A stretch of 64,000 bases of DNA from an uncultured Collinsella sp. (GTDB lineage Bacteria; Actinomycetota; Coriobacteriia; Coriobacteriales; Coriobacteriaceae), in NCBI GenBank assembly GCA_934668695.1, contig CAKUOD010000005.1, positions 1 to 64,000 of the forward strand, given 5' to 3'. Positions 26,770-35,671 of the stretch are shown here, piece after piece. How positions within the stretch are numbered: the stretch's first letter is position 1; each line of letters begins with the position of its first letter. The position numbers were made by a program, and so were the translations under genes. The notes below the pieces were generated by a model that was given only the letters and a program-made list of their open reading frames with translations, did no database searches and was not told the origin of the DNA.

Positions 26770-28485
26770 ATGTCGCAAAACGATCGAACTCAACTGATTC
26801 CCGATCCGCAGCAGCCGAGCAGGCACACAGGCGGCGTTCAGTCGCCGCGTCCTATCGCGCCGAGCCGCGGTCAGCAGCGAGGTGCGGCAAACGTTTCCCA
26901 ACGTCCGAACAAGAAGCATCAGCAGCGCCAGGCAAATGGCAATGCGCCCAAGCAGCCCCCCACGCACGCTCGAGGCGATCGCGGCCCCGCACGCAAACCC
27001 GCCGAGAACAATAAGTCGGGCAAAAAGACGACGCTCTTTGTCGTCCTGGGTCTTATCGTCATTGTCTATATCGTAGGCGTCGTAGCGTTTTCGCAGGTAG
27101 CCTACCCCAACACCACTATCGCCGGCGTCGATGTCTCGTTCTCCAACGCTTCGTCTGCCGCCACCAAGGTCAACTCGGCTTGGAAGCACTATAAGCTCAC
27201 CGTGACAGGCGATGACTTTAGCTGGACCTATCAGCCCGAGTCCGATGAGCCCATTGTCGACGGCGAAGCTGCCGCAAAAGAGATTATCAGCCGCAACGAA
27301 GCCTTTGTATGGCCGGTTCGCCTTGTAGAATCCTTAAGCGGCAAGACCAAAACAACCGCTAGCTCCAACGAAGTCGATCTTGATCAAGACGTCGACCTGT
27401 CCATGCTCTCCGACACCTTTGACCAAAAGCAGTTTGAGAAGGATCTGGGCGCCGCCATCGACGAGTTTAACGAGGGGCGTTCGGGCGCGTTCGAGGCCAA
27501 AAGCTCCTATGACGAGCAGGCCGGCAAGTTTACCGTCGAGAAGGCGCGCTCCAACGAAAAACTCAGCCGCGAGCATGTCATTAAGTATGCCGAGCTCGAG
27601 CTTGCCTCGCTGGCCGAGACCGTAGATCTTTCCAAGCTCGGCAACGATGCCTATGAGCCGCTCAATGGAACGCTGACCGATGATCAGATTCAGGCCGCAT
27701 GCGATGCCGCCAACAACTTCTTGGGCGTCAACGTGACCCTCAAGCTCAACGGCGAGGATGCCGGCAAGGTTGATGGCAGCTCCGTGTTGCAGTGGATCAG
27801 CTTTGCCGATCCGGCCAACCCCACGCTCGATACGTCGCAGATCAGCAGCTGGGCAGCCGAGCTCGCCAACGGCTTTAATACCGTGGGCTCCACTCGCTGG
27901 TGGACGCGCGCCGATGGCAAGCAGTGTGCCGTCGAAGGCGGTGACTTTGGTTGGTCCATTGACAGTAGCTCGCTCGCCAAGCAGGTCGAGGACGCCATCA
28001 ACAACAAGCAGACCGGCGAAATCGAGATCAAGTACTCCCAGAAGGCCGACACATTTACCGCCAAGGGCGAGCCCGACTGGAAGGCCTATATCGACGTCGA
28101 CCTGTCCGAGCAGCATGCGCGCTACTACGACGAGAGCGGCAACATCGTGTGGGAGGCCAACTTTATTTCTGGCAAACCGGGCGAAGACGCCACCCCCGAG
28201 GGCGTATGGCAGATCAACAGCAACGATGGCGCCAGCAAACTCATCGGTGCCAAGGACCCCGAGACCGGCAAGCCCAAATACGAGAGCCCGGTAAGCTACT
28301 GGATGCCGTTCGAGGGCAATATGGTCGGATTCCACGACGCCACCTGGCAAAACGATTCGAGTTTCGATAACGCCGAATCGTACAAGTGGTGCGGCAGCCA
28401 CGGTTGCATCAACCTGCGCCTGGCCGACGCCAAGGCACTTCACGACTGCATCAAAGTCGGTCTGTGCGTGGTTGTCCACTCGTAG
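26770..28485 (+). CDS. membrane-anchored YkuD-type L,D-transpeptidase
   Basis: A predicted cell-wall cross-linking enzyme of 571 residues. A long basic, Gln/Pro-rich cytoplasmic N terminus (1-86) precedes one transmembrane helix (about 87-108). An extracellular region follows that resembles the repeated peptidoglycan-binding/VanW-associated domains of actinobacterial and clostridial YkuD proteins. The C-terminal YkuD domain has the catalytic cysteine in SHGCINL (about residue 547) and the preceding conserved His in GFHDA. AAGGA sits too close to the ATG at 26761, so the ATG at 26770 is preferred. It is monocistronic, with hairpins before and after. Confidence 0.88.
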   Translation: MSQNDRTQLIPDPQQPSRHTGGVQSPRPIAPSRGQQRGAANVSQRPNKKHQQRQANGNAPKQPPTHARGDRGPARKPAENNKSGKKTTLFVVLGLIVIVYIVGVVAFSQVAYPNTTIAGVDVSFSNASSAATKVNSAWKHYKLTVTGDDFSWTYQPESDEPIVDGEAAAKEIISRNEAFVWPVRLVESLSGKTKTTASSNEVDLDQDVDLSMLSDTFDQKQFEKDLGAAIDEFNEGRSGAFEAKSSYDEQAGKFTVEKARSNEKLSREHVIKYAELELASLAETVDLSKLGNDAYEPLNGTLTDDQIQAACDAANNFLGVNVTLKLNGEDAGKVDGSSVLQWISFADPANPTLDTSQISSWAAELANGFNTVGSTRWWTRADGKQCAVEGGDFGWSIDSSSLAKQVEDAINNKQTGEIEIKYSQKADTFTAKGEPDWKAYIDVDLSEQHARYYDESGNIVWEANFISGKPGEDATPEGVWQINSNDGASKLIGAKDPETGKPKYESPVSYWMPFEGNMVGFHDATWQNDSSFDNAESYKWCGSHGCINLRLADAKALHDCIKVGLCVVVHS

Positions 28486-28552
28486 TGCAACGCGCGCATT
28501 CCTACAACGTGGAGCCGCTGCGACCAATCTAACAGTTCCGAAAGAATCCGCC

Positions 28553-28584
28553 ATATGCGCCCGCCTTACGCGACGGGCGCATAT
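28553..28584 (+). terminator. terminator-like hairpin after the L,D-transpeptidase gene
   Basis: A perfect 11-bp stem ATATGCGCCCG/CGGGCGCATAT with a 10-nt loop, followed by ACTTATT. Confidence 0.6.
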
Positions 28585-28617
28585 ACTTATTGAGGAACTT
28601 TCTATAAAGGAGACGCT

Positions 28618-30051
28618 ATGCCGAATGTCCCCACCATCACCCCAGGCCCGGATGATGCCGAGTACACGCCCGAAGGTGCCACCGAAACGATTCCTCTGAT
28701 TAAAAACGTACATGCCGACAAGCAAAGCGAACGCACGAACGATACGGCCGAGATTTCCGATGAAGAGGCGTATGCCAAGCTCAAGGCAAAACGTGCCGAA
28801 CGTCGACGCAAAAAGCTGATTCGACGCGGTATTGCCGCCGGCGTCGTAGGTGCCATCGCGCTCATTGCCATTGTCGCAACCCTGGTTATCAATGCGCAGC
28901 CGCAGGGCGCTAGCGGGCCTGTGACCGACATGGTGACCGAGGGCACGTTTACCACAACGGTCGAGGCGAAAGGCCAGCTCAAACCCATTTCGTCCTCAGT
29001 GGTCTCCCCTTCTGTCGACGGCACGGTCGATTCGATCAACGTGCAGGCAGGCCAATCCGTCAACGAGGGCGACGTGCTTATGACCATTAAAAACGACGAG
29101 CTCGATCGCAACGTTGCCGAGGCGCAGCGTGCAGTTGCAGCCGCTCAGGAAGACCTCACCAACGCGCAGAAAGCCGCAGCTGCCGCGCAGGCCACCCCGA
29201 CGACGGACGCCGATGGAGCTTCCGCAGCGGCTGGCGTCTCCGCCGCATCGGCGGAGACGAACGCCGTATCGGCCGCGCAGCGCAGCCTCGCATCGGCCCA
29301 GGCAAACCTCGATCAGGCGAACGCCAAGGCCGCCAGCCGTACGGTCACGGCCCCGAGCTCGGGTAGCATCGTGGAGCTCAACGCCAAGGTGGGCGCCACG
29401 GTAACAGGCGGCATGATCATGGGCGAAAGCGATACAAGCGGCGGCAAGCAGTGCATGCAGATTGCCGACCTGTCCAAGATGAAGGTGACCGTGCAGGTGG
29501 GCGAAAAGGACATCGCCAAGATCGCCGTTGGGCAGAGCGCCAACGTCACGTATCCCGCGTTTCCCGATATCGTGAGCCAGGGAACCGTCACGGCCATCGC
29601 GTCGGTGGCAAACTCCGACGCCACCGTCGGCGGCGGCAACGTAACCTTTAACGTCGACATCCTCATCGAAGCACCCGACAGTCGCCTTAAGCCGGGTATG
29701 ACTGCCGAGGTCTCGGTAGTGACCGAGAAGCTCGACGACGTGGTTATGGTGCCGACCATGGCGCTGATGACCGAAGATGGCGAGCACTATTACGTCAATC
29801 TGGCCACCGATTCGGAAGGCAAGAAGACGCGCCGCGTGAAGGTGACCGTCGTGACGCAAAACGACAACGAGGCTGTAGTCGGTAAGACGCAGGTCAAGCG
29901 CGACGACCAGGGCAACGAGATCAACCCAGACGTCCCGGTTACCAAGTTACGCGACGGCGACACCCTCGTCATGGACACCGGAGCGGACGCAACGGGTGAC
30001 GGCGGCTACAGCACGGATTCGGGCAGCATGTCTGCCGACGAGGGCCTGTAA
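28618..30051 (+). CDS. MacA/HlyD-type efflux adaptor protein
   Basis: A 477-residue membrane-anchored adaptor for the ABC exporter encoded next. The cytoplasmic N terminus is charged; a transmembrane helix spans about 71-91. A split biotinyl-lipoyl domain follows (GTVDSINVQAGQSVNEGDVL and TAPSSGSIVELNAKVGA), flanking an Ala/Gln-rich coiled-coil hairpin (about 160-235). Beta-barrel and membrane-proximal domains come next. In Gram-positive bacteria such adaptors assist MacB-like pumps in exporting peptides or lipids. AAAGGAGACGCT precedes the ATG. Its TAA overlaps the next ATG by one base. Confidence 0.87.
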   Translation: MPNVPTITPGPDDAEYTPEGATETIPLIKNVHADKQSERTNDTAEISDEEAYAKLKAKRAERRRKKLIRRGIAAGVVGAIALIAIVATLVINAQPQGASGPVTDMVTEGTFTTTVEAKGQLKPISSSVVSPSVDGTVDSINVQAGQSVNEGDVLMTIKNDELDRNVAEAQRAVAAAQEDLTNAQKAAAAAQATPTTDADGASAAAGVSAASAETNAVSAAQRSLASAQANLDQANAKAASRTVTAPSSGSIVELNAKVGATVTGGMIMGESDTSGGKQCMQIADLSKMKVTVQVGEKDIAKIAVGQSANVTYPAFPDIVSQGTVTAIASVANSDATVGGGNVTFNVDILIEAPDSRLKPGMTAEVSVVTEKLDDVVMVPTMALMTEDGEHYYVNLATDSEGKKTRRVKVTVVTQNDNEAVVGKTQVKRDDQGNEINPDVPVTKLRDGDTLVMDTGADATGDGGYSTDSGSMSADEGL

Positions 30052-30824
30052 TGCGCCCCGTCATCGACATCCGCAACGTGCACCGCATCTTTGAGAGCGA
30101 AGCCGGCTGCGCCCATATTCTGCACAACGTGAGCCTGGCGGTAAACCCCGGCGAATTCGTGGCCATCACCGGCCCTTCGGGCTCGGGCAAGTCGACGCTC
30201 ATGAACATCCTAGGCTGCCTGGATAAGCCGACGGCGGGCGACTACTACCTGCAAGGGCTCAACGTGGCCGAGCTTGACGATGACGAGCTCACCGAAGTTC
30301 GCGCCCTGAGTATTGGCTTTGTCTTTCAGAGCTTCAACCTGCTGCCGCGCCTGTCGGTTATCGAAAACGTCATGCTTCCGCTGGCCTACACCAACGTGCC
30401 CCGAAGCCAGCGCGAGATGTGCGCCGTGCACGCGCTGCAGTCCGTCACGCTGCCCGTCGACCATTGGGACCACCGCATATCCGAGCTCTCGGGCGGCCAG
30501 ATGCAGCGTGTCGCCATCGCACGCGCCCTCGTCAACGATCCGCCCATCATTCTGGCCGACGAGCCGACGGGAAACCTGGACTCCGCCACCGGAGCGCTCG
30601 TCATGGAAACCTTCCATAAGCTCCAGGAGCGCGGCAAGACCATCGTGCTCATCACACACGACCCCGGCATCGCCGCCGAGGCCGACCGTGCCGTGACCAT
30701 CCGCGACGGCCGAATCCACGAGGGCGCATACATCGCACATGCACCGCAGACCCTGCGTGGAGCCGTCGAGAGCCTGCCCACGATTTCCGCATCCGCCAAC
30801 CCCACGAAAGGAGTGAAGGCATGA
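30051..30824 (+). CDS. MacB/LolD-type ABC transporter ATPase
   Basis: A 257-residue nucleotide-binding subunit. Walker A is GPSGSGKST, the Q-loop region is [13 protein letters not shown], the signature is LSGGQMQR, Walker B is [13 protein letters not shown], and the switch His lies in LITHDP. The NVxR-type sequence around [10 protein letters not shown] is typical of the MacB/FtsE/LolD branch. It works with the adaptor before it and the permease after it; both junctions overlap (TAATG and ATGA), so the three subunits are translationally coupled. The substrate is unknown. Confidence 0.92.
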   Translation: MRPVIDIRNVHRIFESEAGCAHILHNVSLAVNPGEFVAITGPSGSGKSTLMNILGCLDKPTAGDYYLQGLNVAELDDDELTEVRALSIGFVFQSFNLLPRLSVIENVMLPLAYTNVPRSQREMCAVHALQSVTLPVDHWDHRISELSGGQMQRVAIARALVNDPPIILADEPTGNLDSATGALVMETFHKLQERGKTIVLITHDPGIAAEADRAVTIRDGRIHEGAYIAHAPQTLRGAVESLPTISASANPTKGVKA

Positions 30825-32035
30825 GTACGCGCGATCTTGTTCAAGAAGCCCTTCACTCGCTCGAGGCCAACAAGGGGCGCAGCCTGCTCACCATCCTGGG
30901 CATTGTTATCGGTATCGCCTCCGTCATCGCCATGACCTCGCTCATCGGCGGCATCCAAAACAGCTTGGTAAACAGCCTGGGCCTCAACGCAGCCCGCATG
31001 GTGCAGATCTATTCGTCCCAAGAACTCACCGATTCGGACGTCCAGAAGCTTCAAAAACTGGTGCCGCAGATAGAGCAGATCGGCATTGTCGACAGCGCTT
31101 ATACCGAGTACAAGTCTGGCGATAAAAGCTATACCGTCATGGCACAGGGTGTCGACAGCGACATGCTCGACGCGGTGGGTGCCAGCAAGCTCGTTGCGGG
31201 ACGCGTCTATTCACAGGCCGAGTCCCAATCAGGCTCGCGTGTGGCGCTCATCAGCCGCGGCGGCGCCGATCAGCTTTACGGCAACGAACAGGACGCACTG
31301 GGGAAAACCATCAAGGTGTCCAACGGCGAGGTGCAGATTGTAGGCGTGATTGATGGCGGCAGCGACTCCATGGGCTCGCTCACGCTGTATATGCCACGCG
31401 AAACCATCTCCGGCCTGTTTGGCGACGAGAATCCTTCATTCCCCAGCGTGACGGCACTTGCTGCCGAGGGCACGGACATGGACGAGCTCTGCAAGACCAT
31501 CGAGTCTAAGGTGCGCGCGATGAAGGGCATCTCGGAGGATGATGAGTACGACAGCGTATCGGCGACCTCCATGAAAAGCGCCATCGATGCACTCAACTCG
31601 TTTATGGGCGCCTTCTCGCTCATCATGGGCGCTGTCGCCAGTATCTCACTGCTTGTCGGCGGAATCGGCATTATGAATATGATGCTCACCAACGTGACCG
31701 AGCGAATCCGCGAGATCGGTATTCGCCGTGCCCTGGGCGCCAGTCGTCGCGATATCACCGCGCAGTTTTTGGCCGAGTCCTCGGCACTATGCATCACCGG
31801 TGGCCTGCTGGGTGTCCTGATTGGCTATCTGCTGGCCTGGGGCCTCGCGATGTTTGCCGCAGGATCAGGGGTTCTCAGCGAGCTCGGTGCCAGCGGGCAA
31901 ATCACACCGAGCTTTTCAATCGCCACGGTGCTGCTGGCCTTCGCCGTCTCCGTCGGCATCGGCGTGCTCTTTGGCTTCTACCCCGCTCGCCGCGCGGCAA
32001 AGCTCGACCCCGTCGAGTGTCTACGCTACCAGTAA
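30821..32035 (+). CDS. MacB-type ABC transporter permease
   Basis: A 404-residue permease with one N-terminal transmembrane helix ([20 protein letters not shown]), an extracellular MacB periplasmic-core domain (about 45-255) and three C-terminal helices of the FtsX family. [28 protein letters not shown] is the conserved cytoplasmic coupling region, given here only in outline: residues run from GGIGIMNM to IGIRRALGA. It ends the export operon and is the last native gene before the presumed cobalamin island. The TetR gene at 55039, on the far side of the island, may be its displaced regulator. Confidence 0.9.
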   Translation: MSTRDLVQEALHSLEANKGRSLLTILGIVIGIASVIAMTSLIGGIQNSLVNSLGLNAARMVQIYSSQELTDSDVQKLQKLVPQIEQIGIVDSAYTEYKSGDKSYTVMAQGVDSDMLDAVGASKLVAGRVYSQAESQSGSRVALISRGGADQLYGNEQDALGKTIKVSNGEVQIVGVIDGGSDSMGSLTLYMPRETISGLFGDENPSFPSVTALAAEGTDMDELCKTIESKVRAMKGISEDDEYDSVSATSMKSAIDALNSFMGAFSLIMGAVASISLLVGGIGIMNMMLTNVTERIREIGIRRALGASRRDITAQFLAESSALCITGGLLGVLIGYLLAWGLAMFAAGSGVLSELGASGQITPSFSIATVLLAFAVSVGIGVLFGFYPARRAAKLDPVECLRYQ

Positions 32036-32047
32036 GCCACCACCAAC

Positions 32048-32116
32048 AAGTTGCGGTGAATTAAGGACTGACTATGCTATCTAGCAGCAAAAACAGACAC
32101 TATTTCACCGCAACTT
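32048..32116. repeat. palindromic repeat, AGTTGCGGTGAA family, copy 2
   Basis: Arms AAGTTGCGGTGAATTA (32048-32063) and TATTTCACCGCAACTT (32101-32116) pair with one mismatch. The loop contains a smaller hairpin GCTATCTAGC. The right half is also part of the 60-bp direct repeat. Confidence 0.8.
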
Positions 32117-32132
32117 ATTGAAGGGCTGTTTG
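32073..32132 (+). repeat. left 60-bp direct repeat flanking the cobalamin region
   Basis: Begins TATGCTATCTAGCAGCAAAA and matches 54957-55016 with about five substitutions over 60 nt, in the same orientation. It lies 38 nt after the exporter operon. Confidence 0.85.
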
Positions 32133-32218
32133 CGCCAGTTCTGGGCGTTGTCCTCGAGCTATTGATGGATGACGGGCTTGTACGGGTCGAGCTTGCTCGG
32201 GGCGCTCCTCCTCGCGGG
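32123..32218 (-). pseudogene. IS21-family IstA transposase remnant
   Basis: The minus-strand translation reads SKLDPYKPVIHQ, stop, LEDNAQNWRKQ. This matches the conserved N-terminal region of IstA-type transposases (KLDPYKPVI followed by a Trp/Leu-rich stretch and RKQRHTA). It has an in-frame TAG and is truncated on both sides. Only about 32 codons survive. Confidence 0.6.
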
Positions 32219-32225
32219 CGGGAGG

Positions 32226-32256
32226 GCGCGCTAGGCGCGGCGAGCGCCTAGCGCGC
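32226..32256 (-). terminator. GC-rich hairpin at the end of the cobalamin operon
   Basis: Perfect 13-bp arms GCGCGCTAGGCGC/GCGCCTAGCGCGC with a 5-nt loop. The cbiJ stop codon lies inside the stem. There is no T-tract, so it may be a 3'-end stabiliser or a Rho-assisted terminator. Confidence 0.5.
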
Positions 32257-33021
32257 GAACTCCCGTAAGAGCGCGTCTTCCACTTCCCGAAGCGAAAGGG
32301 CCCCGCCTCCCTCGGCGGGACGGGCGACCACGATGCAGCGCGCTCCCGCGCCGCGCGCGGAGGCGAGCTTCTCGGCCGTGCCGCCTACGGTTCCAGAGTC
32401 CTTGGTCACAAGCCACTGGGCGCCCACCTGCCGAAGCATCGCCTCGTTGAGCTCGCGGGTGAAGGGCCCCTGCATGCCGATGACGTGCGACGGCGAAAAC
32501 CCCGCGTCGATGCACTTCGTTATAGCACCGGGCAGCGGGAGCACACGCACGAAGAAGCGCTCCGCGAAATCGGCGACGCTCGTGTAGGGAGCAAGCTCCT
32601 TGCTCCCCGTCGTGAGAAGCGCGCGACCCGGGTTCTCGGAGAGAAAGCGCGCCGCGCAGGCGATCGACGCGACCGACACGACGCCTTTGGGCAGCGCCTC
32701 GACCGGGCGCGCAAGGCGCAGGCATCGTGCACCCACGGCGAGCGAAGCGGCCCGGATATTGCCGCTTGCGAGCGTAGCGAAGGGGTGCGTAGCATCGACA
32801 ACGATGCGTGCGCCGGAAAGCTCGCGCTCCATGTCAGCCTCGTCGAGCCTGCCCGCATGCACCTCGATGCCTGGAAGCTCGCCCAAAAGCTCGCCTCCGT
32901 ACTCGGTTGCCGCATAGGCACGGGCGGGGATGCCCGCCCCGCTCGCCCATTCGCACAGAAGGCGGCCCTCGGTGGTGCCTGCGAAGATGCGCAGCGCCGG
33001 CGCGGATGCGGGCGCCGTCAC
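32248..33021 (-). CDS. cbiJ: precorrin-6A reductase
   Basis: A 257-residue NADPH-dependent reductase acting on cobalt-precorrin-6A. The N-terminal nucleotide-binding motif is IFAGTTEGRLLCEWA. THPFATLASGNIRAASLA and the late VTKDSGTVGGTAEKL are characteristic of the CbiJ/CobK family. A GTG at 33021 overlaps the cbiC stop (GTGA), which fixes the start; longer upstream reading has no family similarity. It is the last gene of the 17-gene operon. Usual length is about 250. Confidence 0.9.
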   Translation of the reverse strand: MTAPASAPALRIFAGTTEGRLLCEWASGAGIPARAYAATEYGGELLGELPGIEVHAGRLDEADMERELSGARIVVDATHPFATLASGNIRAASLAVGARCLRLARPVEALPKGVVSVASIACAARFLSENPGRALLTTGSKELAPYTSVADFAERFFVRVLPLPGAITKCIDAGFSPSHVIGMQGPFTRELNEAMLRQVGAQWLVTKDSGTVGGTAEKLASARGAGARCIVVARPAEGGGALSLREVEDALLREFAR

Positions 33022-33659
33022 TTCGGGCCGCCTGGGCGCGTGATCTGGTAGAGCAGCGCGTTCATAATGGCGGCCGCCACGGTCGAGCCGCCCTTGCGAC
33101 CCCTCGCGACGATGGCCGGCACGCATCGCGCGAGTAACTCCTCTTTCGCCTCGACCACGTTCACAAATCCGACCGGCACCCCAACGACGAGCGCGGGCGC
33201 GATCTTCCCCGCGTCCATGAGCTCAGCGAGGCGCAGAAGTGCTGTGGGAGCGTTGCCGACGGCCACGATAAGCGGACCCTCGATGCGGCAAGCTTTGTCC
33301 ATACTCGCAACGGCGCGAGTCGTGCCCGCGGCGCGCGCAGCCGCGGCAACATCAGAGTCGGCCATGTAGCACACGGCCTTGCAGCCGAGCTTCGCGAGCG
33401 CGGGCTTGCTTATGCCTGCGAGCGCCATGTTCGTGTCGGTGAGCACCGTGGCCCCTGCGCGCAGTGCGTCGAGCGCACAGTGCGCGGCGTCATGGGTGAA
33501 CACGAGGGAATCGGCGTACGAGAAGTCGGCAGTGGTGTGGATGACGCGCTTCACGACGGGCTCTTCGAGCGGCGGGAACGTGCGGCCGCCGAGCTCTTCG
33601 GTGATGATCTCGAAGCTGCGCCGCTCGATGTCGCCGGGCGCCATCTCCTTGGAATCCAT
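33018..33659 (-). CDS. cbiC: precorrin-8X methylmutase
   Basis: A 213-residue enzyme moving the C11 methyl group to C12 to form (cobalt-)cobyrinate. The catalytic histidine is in KRVIHTTADFSYADSL near residue 41. LTDTNMALAGI, GNAPTALLRL and GVPVGFVNVVEAKE are all conserved family blocks. Length and composition are normal. The ATG lies directly after the cobO stop with AAGGAG inside the upstream gene. Confidence 0.94.
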   Translation of the reverse strand: MDSKEMAPGDIERRSFEIITEELGGRTFPPLEEPVVKRVIHTTADFSYADSLVFTHDAAHCALDALRAGATVLTDTNMALAGISKPALAKLGCKAVCYMADSDVAAAARAAGTTRAVASMDKACRIEGPLIVAVGNAPTALLRLAELMDAGKIAPALVVGVPVGFVNVVEAKEELLARCVPAIVARGRKGGSTVAAAIMNALLYQITRPGGPK

Positions 33660-34175
33660 CTAGTACTCCACTCCTTCCCTTGCACATATCCCCTGAGCGT
33701 AGGGGTGTTTCTCGCACCGCATCTCGGTTATGTAGTCGGCCTTCTCCACGATCTTGCGGGAAGGCGCGCGCCCGGTGAGCGCTACTTCGACGCCGCGCGC
33801 GGACATATCGAGCGCGCGGTCCACGAGCGCCTCGTCGACAAGCCCCTTCGAAAGCGCATCGAGCGCCTCGTCGAGCACGAGCAGCCCCTCCTGAGCGCCC
33901 TCGAGCTCGGCGAGCGCGGAAGCGAGGTTCCCATCGTGCAGCTCGCACGTCGCGGCAAGTTCTTCCGACGTCATCGACCAGGTAAACTTGTCCGACACCT
34001 TCCCCGCGAACACGGACACGCCGAAATGCTCGGCGAGCAGGCGCGCTTCCCCGCTTTCACCGTCTTTTAGGAACTGCACGACGACGACGCGACGGCCTGC
34101 GGCGAGCATGCGAAGGGCGAGGCCCATCGCCGCCGTGGTCTTGCCTTTGCCGTCGCCATGATACACGTGGATCAT
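33660..34175 (-). CDS. cobO: corrinoid adenosyltransferase, CobA/CobO type
   Basis: Adds the 5'-deoxyadenosyl group of ATP to cob(I)alamin or cobinamide. At 171 residues it fits the family. The modified P-loop is GDGKGKTTAAMGLALR, followed by VVVVQFLKDGESGE and LLVLDEALDALSKGLV. The C terminus is EMRCEKHPYAQGICAREGVEY. The ATG overlaps the cbiP stop (ATGA) and has GAGGAGGG ahead. A longer upstream reading in frame lacks any family similarity and was rejected. Confidence 0.93.
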   Translation of the reverse strand: MIHVYHGDGKGKTTAAMGLALRMLAAGRRVVVVQFLKDGESGEARLLAEHFGVSVFAGKVSDKFTWSMTSEELAATCELHDGNLASALAELEGAQEGLLVLDEALDALSKGLVDEALVDRALDMSARGVEVALTGRAPSRKIVEKADYITEMRCEKHPYAQGICAREGVEY

Positions 34176-35671
34176 ACGCCCTCCTCGATAATGCGGTAGA
34201 CATACTCCATGTCGAGCGCCCCGCGCACGACGTCGGCCAGGCGGTCGAACTCGCGCGCACGGTGATCGGCCGCGGATGCTGCGCCCGCAGCACCCACGAC
34301 GCTCTCGGGCAGGCCGCGCATGCGCGCGAGCGAGCGCGCGAGAGCGAGCGCCACCCCCGGTTCGTCGAACAGACCGTGGAGATAGGTTCCGAACACGTTT
34401 CCGCAGGCCGCGCCTTCTGGTTTGCCGCCAATCGTGCCCGCAGGGGCGCAGAAGACGGTCGTTTCGCCGTCGTGAATCTCGTACCCGCGCGCCGTCATGC
34501 CGTTCCACACCGAGAACGCGCCTTGGGCGCCCGTGATGCGCAGCTCCGACTGGGCGAGGCGCTTTTCCTCCTTGAACACCGTACTTGCAGGGATGAGGCC
34601 GAGCCCGCGCGCGGTGCCAGCGCCTTCCCTGCCGTGCGGGTCGGAAAGCTCGTCTCCCAAAAGCTGGTAGCCTCCGCATATGCCGAGCACCGGCGTGCCC
34701 GCGCCCGAAAGCGCGCGTACACAGGCTCCGATGCCGCTAGCCGCAAGCCAGCGCGCGTCATCGAGCGTGGTCTTCGAGCCGGGAAGCACCACCAGGTCGG
34801 GTCGGCCCAGATCGGTCGTCGAGGAAACGTAGCGCACGCCCATGCCGGGCACGCGCGAAAGCGGGTCGAAGTCGGTGAAGTTCGACAGATGCGGAAGGCG
34901 CACGACGGCGACGTCGATGACGCCGCGCGCCTCGCGGGCAGATAGGCGTGGCGCGAGCGAGTCCTCGTCGTCCAGGTCGAGCGTAAGATACGGCACGACC
35001 CCCACGACGGGAACCCCGCACATCTTCTCGAGCGGGGCCAAACCCGGGCGCAGGATTTCCACATCGCCGCGGAACTTGTTCACCACAAGCCCCCGCAAAA
35101 GCGCGCGATCCTCGGGCGCAAAGAGCGCGACCGTACCGTAGAGCTGGGCAAACACCCCGCCTGGGTCGATGTCGCCCACGAGCAGCACGGGGGAGGACAC
35201 GGCGCGCGCGAGCCCCATGTTGACGATGTCGTTTTCGGAAAGGTTGATTTCGGCGGGGCTGCCGGCGCCCTCGATGACGATGACGTCGTTTTCCTCCGCG
35301 AGCGAATCGAACGCCTCCAAAATCTGCGGCATGAGCGCCTTCTTTCGCGCGAAGTAGTCCCTCGCAGCGAAGGCTCCCTGCGCCTTGCCGGCCACGATGA
35401 GCTGGCTTCGGTGGTCGCTTTCGGGCTTGAGCAGGATGGGGTTCATGCGCACGTCGGGCGCGATGCCGCACGCCTCGGCCTGCATGATCTGGGCGCGCCC
35501 CATCTCGAGCCCGTCGGCCGTGACACCGCTGTTGAGCGCCATGTTCTGGCTCTTGAAGGGAGTCACGCGCAGGCCGTCCTGCGAAAGCACACGGCACAGC
35601 CCAGCCGCAAGCAGGCTCTTCCCCGCGTTCGACATGGTGCCCTGGATCATGATGGGCTTCGCCCTACCCAC
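34172..35671 (-). CDS. cbiP: cobyric acid synthase
   Basis: A 499-residue glutamine- and ATP-dependent amidase converting adenosylcobyrinate a,c-diamide to cobyric acid. It has an N-terminal dethiobiotin-synthetase-like domain with P-loop QGTMSNAGKSLLAAGL. The C-terminal class I-type amidotransferase domain carries the Cys in VLGICGGYQLLG and the His in GTYLHGLFD. The start is a GTG at 35671 with a strong AAGGAGGT ahead, overlapping cobD by 8 nt. Confidence 0.93.
   Translation of the reverse strand: MGRAKPIMIQGTMSNAGKSLLAAGLCRVLSQDGLRVTPFKSQNMALNSGVTADGLEMGRAQIMQAEACGIAPDVRMNPILLKPESDHRSQLIVAGKAQGAFAARDYFARKKALMPQILEAFDSLAEENDVIVIEGAGSPAEINLSENDIVNMGLARAVSSPVLLVGDIDPGGVFAQLYGTVALFAPEDRALLRGLVVNKFRGDVEILRPGLAPLEKMCGVPVVGVVPYLTLDLDDEDSLAPRLSAREARGVIDVAVVRLPHLSNFTDFDPLSRVPGMGVRYVSSTTDLGRPDLVVLPGSKTTLDDARWLAASGIGACVRALSGAGTPVLGICGGYQLLGDELSDPHGREGAGTARGLGLIPASTVFKEEKRLAQSELRITGAQGAFSVWNGMTARGYEIHDGETTVFCAPAGTIGGKPEGAACGNVFGTYLHGLFDEPGVALALARSLARMRGLPESVVGAAGAASAADHRAREFDRLADVVRGALDMEYVYRIIEEGV

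Noticed and set aside
34176..34679. A longer N terminus for the corrinoid adenosyltransferase
   Set aside because: The upstream extension is Arg/Gly-rich antisense-like sequence overlapping cbiP, while the ATG at 34175 has a strong ribosome-binding site and gives the family N terminus.
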